Source: Pseudofabraea citricarpa (taxonomy: Eukaryota; Ascomycota; Leotiomycetes; Helotiales; Dermateaceae). Taken from it: 64,000 bases of DNA. The position numbers were made by a program, and so were the translations under genes. The DNA lies in assembly GCA_029641185.1 (NCBI GenBank), contig JAPWGK010000027.1, positions 62,001-126,000 on the forward strand. Reading direction: 5' to 3'. The stretch's first letter is position 1, and every line of letters begins with the position of its first letter. Shown here piece by piece: positions 37,401-47,659 of this stretch. Below the pieces are notes generated by a model. That model saw only the letters and a program-made list of their open reading frames with translations, did not search any database and was not told the origin of the DNA.

Positions 37401-40400
37401 TTGGCTCAACCTGCTCTGAGGCTGCAGGCCATATCCTTGACCCGGAAGATGTGTCATTCTTTCTCCTGAGATGCAAAGCCCGTGGTCAAAAGCCGGTCAA
37501 TTTCATTCCAAGCCTAGACGAGGACTTCGAGTATTATTTCAAGAAAGACTCTCTCTGGCAGTCGGAGGATATCGAAGCTGTTGTGGATCAGGATGCCGGC
37601 AGAGTATGCATCTTACATGGTCCTGTAGCAGCAAAGTACTCTCGGGAAGGAGATGAGTCTGCCAAGGATATTTTAGACGGCATTATGAAGACCTTGGTGG
37701 AACGACTTCGATACGACAATGGCCCAAATTCACCCACTCTATCTTCCGATGGCGGTAGCCCGGTACTAGATACGGGGTGCATTGCAAATGCTCCCAGTGT
37801 ACCAGCTGTACCAACTGATCCTGCTCATCGATTAACCTCGTTCTTGGGCGTTGAACAACGACCAGGCTGGATTGGCGCCTTGTTTACTCAGACACACATC
37901 ATGAGGTCTCATAGCCGTGGACCAAATCCGTTCCATGGCATAGTTCAGTCACCTCAAAGGGTGTCTATTACATTTGATAGTCAGAACGAGACGTTATTGT
38001 TGACGACAAAATCTAAAAACGGTGCCGCCACAAAAGTGAAAATGATGTGCCGGAACGGTGCTGACATCTTCGTCGAGTTACATCAGCCCAGTGCACATCA
38101 CAGTGGTTCAGCAATTCTCCCTCTCCAATATCACATTCATCTCGCAAATACATCCTTCACCCTCAGTGAAGTAATGGAGGGGCGGAACGATCGCATCAAG
38201 TCGTTTTATAGTCATTTATGGTTCGGCAAAGATGTAGATGACGAGCTCAATATCCACTCTATTTTCCACGGGCCTGAAGTGCATCTCACGTCCGACATGC
38301 GGCAGCATCTGATGTCGACCGTCGAACGAGCTTATATAGATCGAGAGACAATGTTTTCGCAGTCGGACGAGTTTCCAATCAGCATCGGTATGCTTGTAGC
38401 TCGCGATGTATTGTTGAAACCTCTCACTTTGACAGATATCGATGGCGACCTACTACATCTGGTGCATCAATCTAATGCTTTTGAATACTGCGATGGGGCA
38501 GCCCCGCTCCGTGTTGGCGATGTCGTCAGATCCAAATCTCATGTACAAGCTTTGTCTATCAAGAAATCGGGTAAACAGCTTGTGGTGGAGGCGCAGATTG
38601 AACGTAAAGGTCAACCGGTGATGAAGGTTACTTCTACCTTCCTGTTCCGGGGTCTTTTCGAAGATTTTTCTTCCACATTCAGACGGACGACACTGCCGGA
38701 GATGGGCCTTGACATATCCTCTACGCATGATGAGAGGATACTCCGTGCCAGGAAATGGTTCGTACCTAAAAATGAATCGCTATCCTTGGTCGGAAAAACA
38801 CTATTGTTTAGGCTCAAGGAGACTGTGAGGTGGAAGAATAGTCAAGCATACCAAAGCTTGTCTGTCCGTGGATCAATTTTTGAGAAATCGACCAACGATG
38901 AACTCAATGAAATTGGTACAGTAGAGCTGACTTGCGGAGAGTGTGTAGGAAATCCCGTGGTGGATTACCTTCAACGCAAGGGAAAGTTGGTGGTGCCGGA
39001 ATCAGATCTGAAATGTTCAGGTTGGTCTGGAGTTTCCTCAATCAAGGTCCAGATGCCAAGTAGCAACGAGCAATACAGCCGCATATCTGGAGATTTCAAT
39101 CCCATTCATGTTTCCAGCGTCTTTGCTGCTTGGGCTGAACTGCCCGGGACCATCACTCATGGCATGTACACATCCTCGGTTTCGGCAGGCGTCCTGGAGC
39201 ATCTTGCGGCAGATGGTCGTTTCTCCCGTGTACGTCAATGGACGGCCCAATTCACGGGTATGGTTCTACCTTCAGATACGTTAGTTGTCAGCCTGCGACA
39301 CACTGGCATGCGTGATGGACGGATGGTGTTCCAAGTATCTGCCAGGAAGGAGGATACGGATGAATTGGTTCTGGAGGCTGTCGCCGAGCTGGAACAACAG
39401 CGTACGGCATACATCTTCACGGGTCAAGGAAGCCAAGTCCAAGGCATGGGTATGGACTTGTATAATTCCAGTCCAGTGACCAAGCAGATTTGGGATACGG
39501 TCGACAAACACTTTCAAGATTCCTATGGTACGTTTTTTTCTCCTGTGCATCTCCCTCAACAGCATGATCAACATGATTTACTCACTTACTAGGTTGGTCC
39601 ATCATCGGTATCATCAAGGACAATCCCAAGACGCTGACGGTGCATTTCCGTGGTAAACGCGGTCGTCGGATGCGAGAGAACTATCTCGCCCTCGAAATCG
39701 AGGACACCACAACTGATGGCCAGGTCGTAACGCGGCCCATCCTGCGCAACCTCAAGGCACACGCACAGTCGTACACCTTCTCCGAGTCTGGCGGGCTGCT
39801 CTTCTCGACCCAGTTTGCACAGCTGGCCATCTTGCTGTTCGAAGTGGCCGCCTTCGAAGACCTGCGGTCCAAGGGCTTCATCCAGCGTGGTGCCATCTAC
39901 GCGGGGCATTCGCTGGGCGAATATGCTGCCATCTGGGCCTTCTCGGGGTTCATGCCGCTTCTGTCGCTCATGGATCTCATCTTCTATCGTGGGTTGACGA
40001 TGCAGGCAACGATGGCGCGCGACGAACACGGTTCGACAAACTTTGGCATGGTTGCTGCGAATCCAACTCGGGTCGGAAAATGTATGTTCCATCCATTAGC
40101 TCTCAAGCGTGTCTGTGGGTTTGGCTAACACGTGATTTGCAGGGTGTGATGAGAAGTCGTTGGCGGGTATTGTCAAGATGATTGCCACGGAAAGCCGATC
40201 GTTGCTTGAGATTGTCAATTTCAACGTGGATGGCGAGCAGTATGTGTGTGCTGGCACGGTAAGTTGTTCTTCTAGTGAGAAGAAAGCGAGAACGCAGCTA
40301 AACCCAAGCGATCTAGATGCAAAACCTTCACGTGCTCGGCGAAGTCTTGAACCAGCTCTCGAGTAAAGGCAACATCTCAACACTCAATGCTCTCGTCACA

Positions 40401-40703
40401 GCATCTGTAGCTCAGGCGGCAACACTGCCACTGCCAGTCACGCTGCAGCGCGGCAAAGCGACCATCCCGCTGCAGGGCATCGACGTCCCCTTCCACTCAA
40501 CCCAGCTGCTCTCGGGCGTCCCAGCATTCCGCAGCTTTTTGCAGCAACAGGTTGCCCAAGACCACATCCACCCAGAGAGGTTGATCGGAAGATGGATCCC
40601 TAACCTGCTAGCCCGACCGTTCGCCGTCGACGATGAATTTGTGCGCGATGCCCTGGAGATGTCCCAGAGCCCGGTGTTGAAGGAGGTCTTGGTTAGTGCT
40701 TAG
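34442..40703 (+). CDS. Fatty acid synthase subunit beta
   Basis: Four exons (34442-39527, 39593-40081, 40143-40258, 40317-40703) encode 2025 residues, near the usual length. Domains in order: acetyltransferase (nucleophile Ser283 in GHSHG), enoyl reductase (GTPPIMVAGMTPTTAHWDF, about 600; GGRAGGHHS), dehydratase of hot-dog fold (SGDFNPIHVS, about 1550; GTITHGMYTS) and malonyl/palmitoyl transferase (TAYIFTGQGSQ; GHSLGEYAA with Ser1802). It loads primer and malonyl units and carries out the dehydration and second reduction of each cycle in a cytosolic alpha6beta6 complex. The start was set at the first ATG; a longer frame upstream lacks one. All three introns lie in the last fifth. The partner is the adjacent divergent alpha subunit; the chain length made is unknown. 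Confidence 0.94.
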
Positions 40704-40902
40704 CATTGTTTGTATACTTAGTAGCATATTTGAGAAGAAATTAGAACAGTCTTTACTTTAGTGCCAGCTTGACCAGATATATACAGATAGATAGATATAC
40801 AGATATACAAATGATATACGTGGTCACGTGGCCCCCAAACACCAACGCTAGCTAGGTACCTACCTGATCATAATATTGTGATGCGTCTTCTCTTCTAGCT
40901 AA
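40704..40902. other. Short convergent 3' region with GATA-like microsatellite
   Basis: Only 199 bp separate the ends of FAS beta and the hydrolase. The interval contains an imprecise (GATA/ATAC) run at about 40776-40820 followed by CACGTG at about 40826. The two transcripts probably overlap at their 3' ends. Confidence 0.4.
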
Positions 40903-41868
40903 TTATTCTACAACAAAAGCACTCAACAACCGCCGCAACCAATCCATCTTCGCCTTCTGTGTCATCACCGACAAGGCCGCATCCGGGAAAATCTCATCAA
41001 AACTATGGAAGCCGCCTGGCCAGACATGCAGCTCGCACTGCACACCATGCTGCCATAGCTTCTGCGCGTACGCGACAGTCTCATCACGAAAGATCTCGGC
41101 CGATCCTACAGAGACGATGGCGGGAGGCAGCGAGGAGAGATCCACGGCGCGTATTGGTGCAGCATAGATGCTCACGTCGTCAGTACCCCGGCGCGAGCCC
41201 AGCAATGCCTCCCACCCGCGCAGATTGCACGCCCTGTCCCAGATACCAACGTCAGCGAATGCCTGCGTCGACCCCGAGTTGTTGCGGTCGTCCAGCATCG
41301 GGTTAAATAGCATCTGGCCTACCAGCTGCGGTCCCTGACGGTCGCGACACAGCAGCGTTACGCCAGCAGCGAGCCCAGCGCCAGCCGACTGTCCGTTGAT
41401 CACGATGCAGGCCGGATCCACGCCCAGCTCAGCAGCGTGCGTAGCCATCCATACCAACCCTGCGTAGCAATCCTCAACTGGTGCTGGGTCTGGATGTGTA
41501 GGTGCCAGTCGGTACCCGATCGCGACGCACACCACGTTCAGCTCTTTTACACACTTGAGCGAGTAGCCGACGTTCGCGAATCGGTTGCCCATAATCATGC
41601 CACCACCGTGGATGTGATAAAGACCCGGCCGGTTGCCTGTGCTTTCCAGTGTCGACCCTGATTCTGGCTCGCGGCGAAAGATGGAGACGGTCAATTGGTT
41701 CCCGTCAGGCCCGCTAAAGCTTCGTTCTTCGTGTAAGACACCCGCTGGGAGCACTTGGTCGACCGTGGTGGGTGATTGATTAAAGTGCTCCATCACCACA
41801 TCGAGATCGAACGCAGGGAGCAAGGCTCCGAGTTCAGCGTCGAACGGAAGCCGCTTCGTAGCTGCCAT
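40903..41868 (-). CDS. Alpha/beta hydrolase (hormone-sensitive lipase-like, HGGG)
   Basis: A single exon of 321 residues from the first true ATG at 41868; the open frame extends slightly upstream without an ATG. It shows the oxyanion motif HGGG (87-90), nucleophile Ser161 in GQSAGAG, probable catalytic Asp262 and His288 in GGFHSFDE, the full triad of the alpha/beta hydrolase-3 family. There is no signal peptide, so it is likely cytosolic. Family members hydrolyse esters of short to medium acyl chains. Beside FAS and acyl-CoA oxidase it could release the chain, cleave a biosynthetic ester or close a lactone; these are inferences. It shares a 725-bp divergent promoter, with the 16-bp array, with the acyl-CoA oxidase. 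Confidence 0.88.
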   Translation of the reverse strand: MAATKRLPFDAELGALLPAFDLDVVMEHFNQSPTTVDQVLPAGVLHEERSFSGPDGNQLTVSIFRREPESGSTLESTGNRPGLYHIHGGGMIMGNRFANVGYSLKCVKELNVVCVAIGYRLAPTHPDPAPVEDCYAGLVWMATHAAELGVDPACIVINGQSAGAGLAAGVTLLCRDRQGPQLVGQMLFNPMLDDRNNSGSTQAFADVGIWDRACNLRGWEALLGSRRGTDDVSIYAAPIRAVDLSSLPPAIVSVGSAEIFRDETVAYAQKLWQHGVQCELHVWPGGFHSFDEIFPDAALSVMTQKAKMDWLRRLLSAFVVE

Positions 41869-42593
41869 CGTAGACAAGAAGAGTAAGTTCTATGATACAA
41901 CAAATCACGAGTGGGTGAGTTTAGTAGCATAATCTTTATAAAATCTTAATTGCGAAGTATGTCTATTTACTTTTACATTTAGCTTATCTTACTTTTCCTT
42001 TTTCTTCGTTGTTGTCTGCTTTTGTATCCATCCAGAAGACACTGCTTGTGATATGATAGGCCTGATAATACTTAGGCCTAAAAGTGCATAAGCCTAAACT
42101 TTTGGAAGCCTGAAGTTTAGCGAGCCTCATATTATTGGCCATTGTTCTCCACCCTTAAGTCTCAGAGGGTTTTATTCTTGTGAACCGCTAAAGCTTTGCT
42201 AGGAACATTTGAGTGCTTTACATCCCAGCCTTTGAAATGCAGGAATCGAATGTTATCCTCTCTCTAAGCAAGCCTCTTCCAGAATATAGCGTTCAAGGCC
42301 ATTTCTTGCCTAAAAAGAATGCTTGTCATTTACAATCTGACAGCGACCCCGCGGTAGCCTAGTCGGTTAGGGTCATTTCCAGTCGCGGATCTAAGCAACG
42401 GGCAACAGAAATATCATGATCTTATATGATGCCACTTGCTCGAGGCTCCCGTTGTTAGAGTCTCAAAATGTAAGCTGGACAGCATAAAAGGTAATCAATC
42501 ATCTTCCATTAAACGAATACTCATCTCTTATAATCCTAGCTGTTCCTTCTCTTGCCTGCAGTCGAATAACAGTCTTTAAAGCGTCTTTTGAAA
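41869..42593. promoter_or_regulatory. Divergent promoter of hydrolase and acyl-CoA oxidase
   Basis: The 725-bp region contains the five-unit 16-bp array (42060-42139). Nearer the oxidase it carries a tRNA-like segment beginning at about 42351, with a good RNA polymerase III A-box match (TAGCCTAGTCGG, 42355-42366) but no convincing B box at tRNA spacing. No other gene is visible. Confidence 0.65.
42060..42139 (+). promoter_or_regulatory. 16-bp phased GCCTRAA array (5 units)
   Basis: GCCT begins at 42060, 42076, 42092, 42108 and 42124, five times at exactly 16-bp spacing. The following bases are GAT, AAA, AAA, GAA and CAT, so the core is GCCTRAA with a weakly conserved remainder. A GCTT at 42044 may be a worn sixth unit. 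The array lies about 190 bp from the hydrolase start and 455 bp from the oxidase start. Three of its units align gap-free with the FAS promoter array. Confidence 0.75.
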
Positions 42594-44826
42594 ATGACAT
42601 CCATCAACCAACAGACGTCAATGATCGATAAGGCCAGAAAATCGGCAACATTTGACTCTAGCAAGTTGACACGAGTGATTCACAATGAGTATGTCCCTAA
42701 AACATCCTATCAGTCTTCTCCATTGTCTTTGCAACTTACCTGTGAGAAGTGACCAGACAGTTGAGTCTCGACGAGCCGCCTTCCACCGTATTGAATCGGC
42801 CCTCGACCTGTTGGACTCAATGAAGCTGCCAAAGCTCTACGCGGGTGATGACCGCGAAGACCTCTACGTAGCCGGCTTGCGTCGTGGCCGAGTTGTGATG
42901 AATGAGATGCTGGAAAATGATCACCGACATTTTGAATGCATCACGGAACGCTACCAGCTCAGCATTTCGACAACATTTGGCCTTCACTTCCTCATGTTTC
43001 GAAAGACGGTCGAGTTGCAGGGCACACCCGACCAGCAACGGTACTGGTTACCGTTGATCGACGACTTGAAGATCACTGGTGCCTATGCCCAGACCGAGCT
43101 CAGCCACGGCACCTTCGTGCGGGGCATCGAAACCACAGCCACCTTCGATCCATTGACAGATGAGATGATCATTCACTCGCCCAGTCTAACTTCAACCAAG
43201 TATTGGCCCGGTGGGCTCGGTATGACGTGCTCGCATGCCGTGGTCGTGGCTCGACTGCTGACGGGTGGTGTTGATCATGGATTACATATGTTTATGGTCC
43301 AATTGCGTTCCCTGGACGATTTCCGACCTGCGAAGGGCGTTGAGCTGGGTGACATTGGTTTGAAAATGACGTCCAATGGAACATGCAATGGATATGCTGC
43401 GTTTAACCACGTACGAGTGCCACGAAGCAGTCTTCTGGCTGCCAATGCCGAGGTCTTGCGTGACGGAAGCTATGTACGAAAAAACGAAGGCAGTGAAACA
43501 GGACACATGAAGAAGACCTATGCTACACTCCTCTATGTCCGCGGCGTCATCGCACGACAGGTTGGTTTCAGTCTGGCACAGGCCGTGACCATCGCAGCTC
43601 GGTACTCAGTAGTGCGAGAGCAGGGCTACGGTATGTTCGCTGAGAACGAGGTCGACCAGGAAACGTCGACACTGGCCTTCAAGTCACAGCACTATCGTCT
43701 CCTCAGTCTCCTTTCCCAAGCATACGCCATTCTACTCGTGTCAAAGGACTTTGATCAGGTTTACGAGACCCTCGCGGAAGACCGAGCCAAGGGTGACTAC
43801 CAGCGTCTGCCATACACTCATGCGCTAAGTACAGGACTGAAGGCATGGACGACCAACATTGCCGCTGCGGGCGTTGAAGACGCTCGTCGCTTGTGTGGTG
43901 GCCATGGCTGCATGGCCATTTCTGGCTTTCAGGAACTTGTGGGTGCGGTGGGTGCGTCTGTCACCTATGAGGGCGAGAACTATGTCATGTGGCAACAGCT
44001 TGGTCGTTTCTTATTCAAGCAGGTTGACGCCCGAGAGGCCGGAAAGCCTGTCGCTCCACAGATGGAAGACGTGCTCGCTAAAGGATTCGATATATATCTA
44101 AGCGACGAGAAGCTCGACCCGTGTGCTGCCGACGGAGACGAGCTCAACTCACCTTCAACTCTCCTTGCTATCTTCTTGCATCGCGCCCGCCGCCTTCTCG
44201 TATCTGCACATCGTCTTTTCAAAAAGCACACTCAAAATAGTTCGGTATCCGAGGCCTGGAACGCGTCCATGATGCCCATGATCTCTGCTGCGAATGCATA
44301 CATCGAGTATATAGCGCTCCAGTCCTTCCAAAATCGCATCAAGGCGATCGAAACGACAGAGCCAACCATCTACCCTGTTCTGGCGCAGCTGTGCCGTCTC
44401 TTTGCACACACCACCATCGTCAGCCCAACCGTGTCGTCGTTCAACGCAGCGTCGTTTGTAGAAGACGGCTTCGTCTCTGTGCACCAACTCGATCAGATGC
44501 GATCGTCTATCAACGACACCATGGATGTGCTGATGCCTGACGTGATTGCCCTCACCGATGCTTGGGACTTCACTGACGCAAGTCTCTCGAGTGCCTTGGG
44601 CTGCTACGACGGCAATGTCTACGAGCGGCTGATGAGCTGGACCAGGCAGCTGCCGATCAACCTGCATGCTGCGGAACAGGGCGGCCTGCTGAAGCGTGGA
44701 TGGGAAGGCCCGGATGGGCTCGCGCAGGTGTTGAAAAGGGACTTAACGGTAAGCAGAGCAAAGACCGGGAGCCAGGTTAATGGAGCTACCCAGTCTAATG
44801 GAGTGAGCAAATCCAACGGAGTTTAA
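42594..44826 (+). CDS. Acyl-CoA oxidase
   Basis: Two exons (42594-42688, 42750-44826) encode 723 residues; the acceptor at 42749 is an AAG chosen because it keeps the frame, so the junction near residue 32 is tentative. Acyl-CoA oxidase hallmarks are FAD/substrate segment GAYAQTELSHGT, TKYWPGGLGMTCSHAVV, GDIGLKMTSNGTCNGYAAF and catalytic Glu in TYEGENYV. The enzyme oxidises acyl-CoA to trans-2-enoyl-CoA, passing electrons to oxygen. The C-terminus is a low-complexity tail repeating SNGV and has no SKL-type peroxisomal signal; non-canonical import or a cytosolic site is possible. In the cluster it could shorten or desaturate the FAS product. It shares the array promoter with the hydrolase. Confidence 0.9.
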
Positions 44827-45412
44827 TTGCCGTGTCAACTGCTTTGTAGCTATTGCGCATTGGTTAGTGTTGATGGAAATGTTCAGTTTAAAAACAATTC
44901 CGGATTAAGAATTGAAAATATGTAAACGTCAAACAATGTCTCTTTTGTGGAGTTCTCAGCAGTATTTTTTAGCTTCTGTGAGACTCGAAACTTTTCGTCT
45001 GCCTAATTGAAGATATTTCGAGTTTTAGTATTCGTTCCAATCATTGTTTACCATTCTTTCGAAAGTAACCCGCGATTCAGTCAGCCAATTGTTCTTTTAG
45101 CTCCAAGTTTATATTTTTGTCCCCAGCCATACATTTATTCAGCATAGATCTCACTGTGTTTGGCCAAGAGTCAGAGATCGATTTTTTAAAAAAAAAGTTC
45201 CACGACGTCAAGGAAACAAACCCCGCCGTGAAAATACCCTTCCCGATTACGGTAATAAGAAACGCGGGGAAAAGCTTCTCTCGGAATATCACTTTTTCCG
45301 GCAGGCACTCGCTAAGAAAATTAGTTTCCCGAACTTCCCTCTCCTCTTATCACAGACGCAAAAGCAACAGCTAGAGATTCGCAAGATCAGAGCAGCATCA
45401 AAGCAAGAAAAG
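44827..45412. other. Intergenic region, no gene seen
   Basis: The 586 bp between the acyl-CoA oxidase end and the small lysine-rich protein contain only short frames without motifs. I take this as the right edge of the biosynthetic region because the following genes look housekeeping. Confidence 0.5.
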
Positions 45413-45836
45413 ATGGCAGATTCAAAGCCAGGTAAGCCAATTCCTGCGCGCGTCCTTCACATCAGCTAGCTATGCGCGGTATGCTAATCCACGGTGGTTC
45501 ACAGTAGCGAAGACGCCTAACAAGCGCGAAAAGCAAAAGCAGAAGGTCCGTGAGAGCAAGGCCATGCGCCAACAGAAAGTGAAGGAGAAGAGAGAAGCCC
45601 GCAAAGAGAAGAAGAGAGTCGAGAGGGAGAAGAATATGCTTGCAAGAATAAAGCACCAAGAGGCCGCCGCTGCTGCGGCTGCGCTAGCCTCAACGACACC
45701 TCTCGAAACTGCTCCCCCATCGGCGCAACGTGCTACTCTTAAGGCTATAGCTGAGGATCTGTCAACTGGAAAGGAAGGACCAAAGGCGGTCGCTTTTGCT
45801 AAAGCCATTTCGGAATATCTTGCGGATACTAGTTAA
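45413..45836 (+). CDS. Small lysine-rich coiled protein, function unknown
   Basis: Exon 1 (45413-45431) encodes only six codons plus one base; a 73-bp intron with a GCTAAT branch site leads to exon 2 (45505-45836), giving 116 residues. Residues about 10-55 are strongly basic and helical (KREKQKQKVRESKAM, KEKREARKEKKRVEREKN), followed by an alanine-rich linker and a short C-terminal helix region. The very short first exon is supported by exact frame and canonical splice sites. The composition suggests a nucleic-acid-associated or ribosome-biogenesis accessory protein, but I do not recognise the family. It is not obviously part of the metabolic cluster. Confidence 0.7.
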
Positions 45837-46293
45837 ATTGGGAGTTGTGAATTTGGGTTACGAGGCTCTTTCAAACATGGTATAAGGGGATAATGACAGG
45901 CACAATCGGATCAGTAAGAGGCGAGGGGTAGGTTTTCTGTTTGATGCTTTTCTGAGTGCTGCTAACGTCGATATTATAGATATTCACAAAGCTGTAGACA
46001 TACTCGTGTTTACTAGAGAGTTCCTTGATAAGTTGGCAATCAAAAATAGCTTCGTTATACATCAGTGGTGTCATACTAGCAGTCTATTGCTCACGAGATG
46101 AGGAGGTGCAACAAAGCGAGAAGAGAACCAAAGAGACACGGCGACAGGATTAAAGGCACGAAAACAAGAGCTCAGCCAGAATCAGAGGTAGATTCTGAAT
46201 CCAAGACAGGTAGTGAGTTTATGGACCTTAATACCAAATAACATCACTTCAAAATATAAATCTTCAAAGTAAGTATTTTGATATTCATAACTC
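45837..46293. other. Convergent intergenic region, no gene seen
   Basis: 457 bp between the 3' ends of the lysine-rich protein and the metallo-hydrolase. No coding signal or notable repeat seen. Confidence 0.5.
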
Positions 46294-47367
46294 TTAGGTA
46301 GCACCATTCAATGCACCTTTGAAATCCTTTAAAAATGCCCATCGGCTGCTTCTCACCCACCCCTTCTCTACAAATCCTTCTACAAACTTTGGAAAGAAAT
46401 CAACCACATCCAACAAATTTCCATCATGAGCCATGACGACCAATATTCTCTCATCAACGTCAATTTCTTGGACTTTAGATATCGTCTGTTCTGCAAGATC
46501 GACATCGTATGCGCCAGGAGCCGTGCCATCTTGTTTACGAATGCCGTAGAATGGCTTCGTTCTATCACCATCACGCAGAAGATGCTCAAACATGGCTCCT
46601 GGGCATGGACTTGCACTTGCTGATGATAACGGATGGGGTGACACTTCGGTAGGAAGAGGGAGGTATGACGAGGGACGAAATTCGCCGGAGTGATGACATG
46701 CATCTGCACCCATGAAGATGAAAGAATCCCCTTGCAGTCTCGCTAAACCGCAGAGATGGCCAATTGAATGGCCGGGAGCATCAAGAAGATAGAACGAGCC
46801 ATCGGCGAAATAATCCAGAGCGGAGAAGTTCCCTATCTTCAAGCTGTGCTCTTGGAAGGAGACCTCGACGACTTCTCTTCCCTCATAGTCGCTCTCCAGA
46901 ATCGGACTCGATTCATTAGCCGGATAGCCAGGCATGAAAGCATCCTTGAAACCCGGCCCAACGATCAGCTTCGTGCTTTTGGGGAGCTTTGACGGATCTC
47001 CGAGGTGATCCCAGTGCTGGTGGCTCCACACAAGCGCCTCGATCTCCTTCGCGTCAACCCCATTCTCTTCCAGTATCTCGGTCGTGTCTTTCTCAGCCGT
47101 GACTTTCCACTTAGAGACCTTCGCAGCAATCGGCGGCGTGAGGTTTTGCCAGTCTTTCCGGATGCCGAAGTCAAACAGGATCGACCGACCCGAAGGGTGT
47201 TTGATGTAGAACGAGTACGACGGACAGATCAGCATCTCGTGCCCTTTGATCTCGGGATGTAGCAGAGCTGACATCGGGAAGCCGGAGATGCGGCTTGTTG
47301 CGTCGATGATGCTCACTTGGACGTGGCTCGTCGAAGTAGGCATCTGGAGATCTACCGGTTCGGCCAT
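46294..47367 (-). CDS. Metallo-beta-lactamase-fold hydrolase
   Basis: Single exon, 357 residues from ATG 47367. The frame stays open to an ATG at 47511, but the extra 48 residues look like leader sequence. The zinc-binding motif HxHxDH is present as SHQHWDHLGD, with further ligand candidates in APGHSIGH, GADACHH and AHDGN, as in lactonase-like members of the superfamily. It most resembles fungal N-acyl homoserine lactonase-like/MBL-fold proteins of unknown substrate. A lactone-cleaving or thioesterase role is possible. It lies 1.5 kb beyond the acyl-CoA oxidase and has no array in its promoter, so cluster membership is doubtful. Confidence 0.85.
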   Translation of the reverse strand: MAEPVDLQMPTSTSHVQVSIIDATSRISGFPMSALLHPEIKGHEMLICPSYSFYIKHPSGRSILFDFGIRKDWQNLTPPIAAKVSKWKVTAEKDTTEILEENGVDAKEIEALVWSHQHWDHLGDPSKLPKSTKLIVGPGFKDAFMPGYPANESSPILESDYEGREVVEVSFQEHSLKIGNFSALDYFADGSFYLLDAPGHSIGHLCGLARLQGDSFIFMGADACHHSGEFRPSSYLPLPTEVSPHPLSSASASPCPGAMFEHLLRDGDRTKPFYGIRKQDGTAPGAYDVDLAEQTISKVQEIDVDERILVVMAHDGNLLDVVDFFPKFVEGFVEKGWVRSSRWAFLKDFKGALNGAT

Positions 47368-47525
47368 TTTGTCTCTGCGGTATAAAAATGCCAATGTTCC
47401 TATCTGCTGGAGAGGGTGATGTGATGTACCATTCAAGCTAGGTCCTCGGCAACACCGTAGGTTATATACTTTTTGCGGAGGAGTGGGGGATCTTTCACAT
47501 GACATCATCATCTTCTTGAATAAAC

Positions 47526-47659
47526 CTAGGTCTTTCGCATATACCCGACGTCCCGTTGCTCAATGTGGTGAGCATGATTCGTGTACTTAGAGAGCTTCTT
47601 GAGGGCACGGGATTTCTTCTCCTTTCCCTTCTTCATTTCCTTCTTTTTCTCGGATGTAC
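47526..47659 (-). CDS. Orphan 3' exon of a small lysine-rich gene
   Basis: A minus-strand exon follows a good acceptor (AACTAG at 47665-47660). After two bases of a split codon it reads TSEKKKEMKKGKEKKSRALK, then KLSKYTNHAHHIEQRDVGYMRKT, and stops at 47526-47528. The strong lysine bias with sensible codon use contrasts with the surrounding non-coding sequence, so it looks like the end of a short multi-exon gene too small for a simple frame search. I could not place the upstream exon; candidate sequence lies at 47690-47760. Function unknown. Confidence 0.35.

Noticed and set aside
42351..42425. tRNA gene in the hydrolase/oxidase promoter
   Set aside because: A-box only; no cloverleaf can be drawn and no proper B box. 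Kept only as a low-interest SINE-like observation.
12936..44826. Aflatoxin/sterigmatocystin-type cluster because of the StcJ/StcK-like FAS pair
   Set aside because: No PKS, versicolorin-type enzymes or AflR-like regulator in the window; only the FAS architecture is shared.
47368..47511. N-terminal 48-residue extension of the metallo-hydrolase
   Set aside because: The sequence is Cys/Pro-rich without family resemblance; conserved sequence starts after the ATG at 47367.
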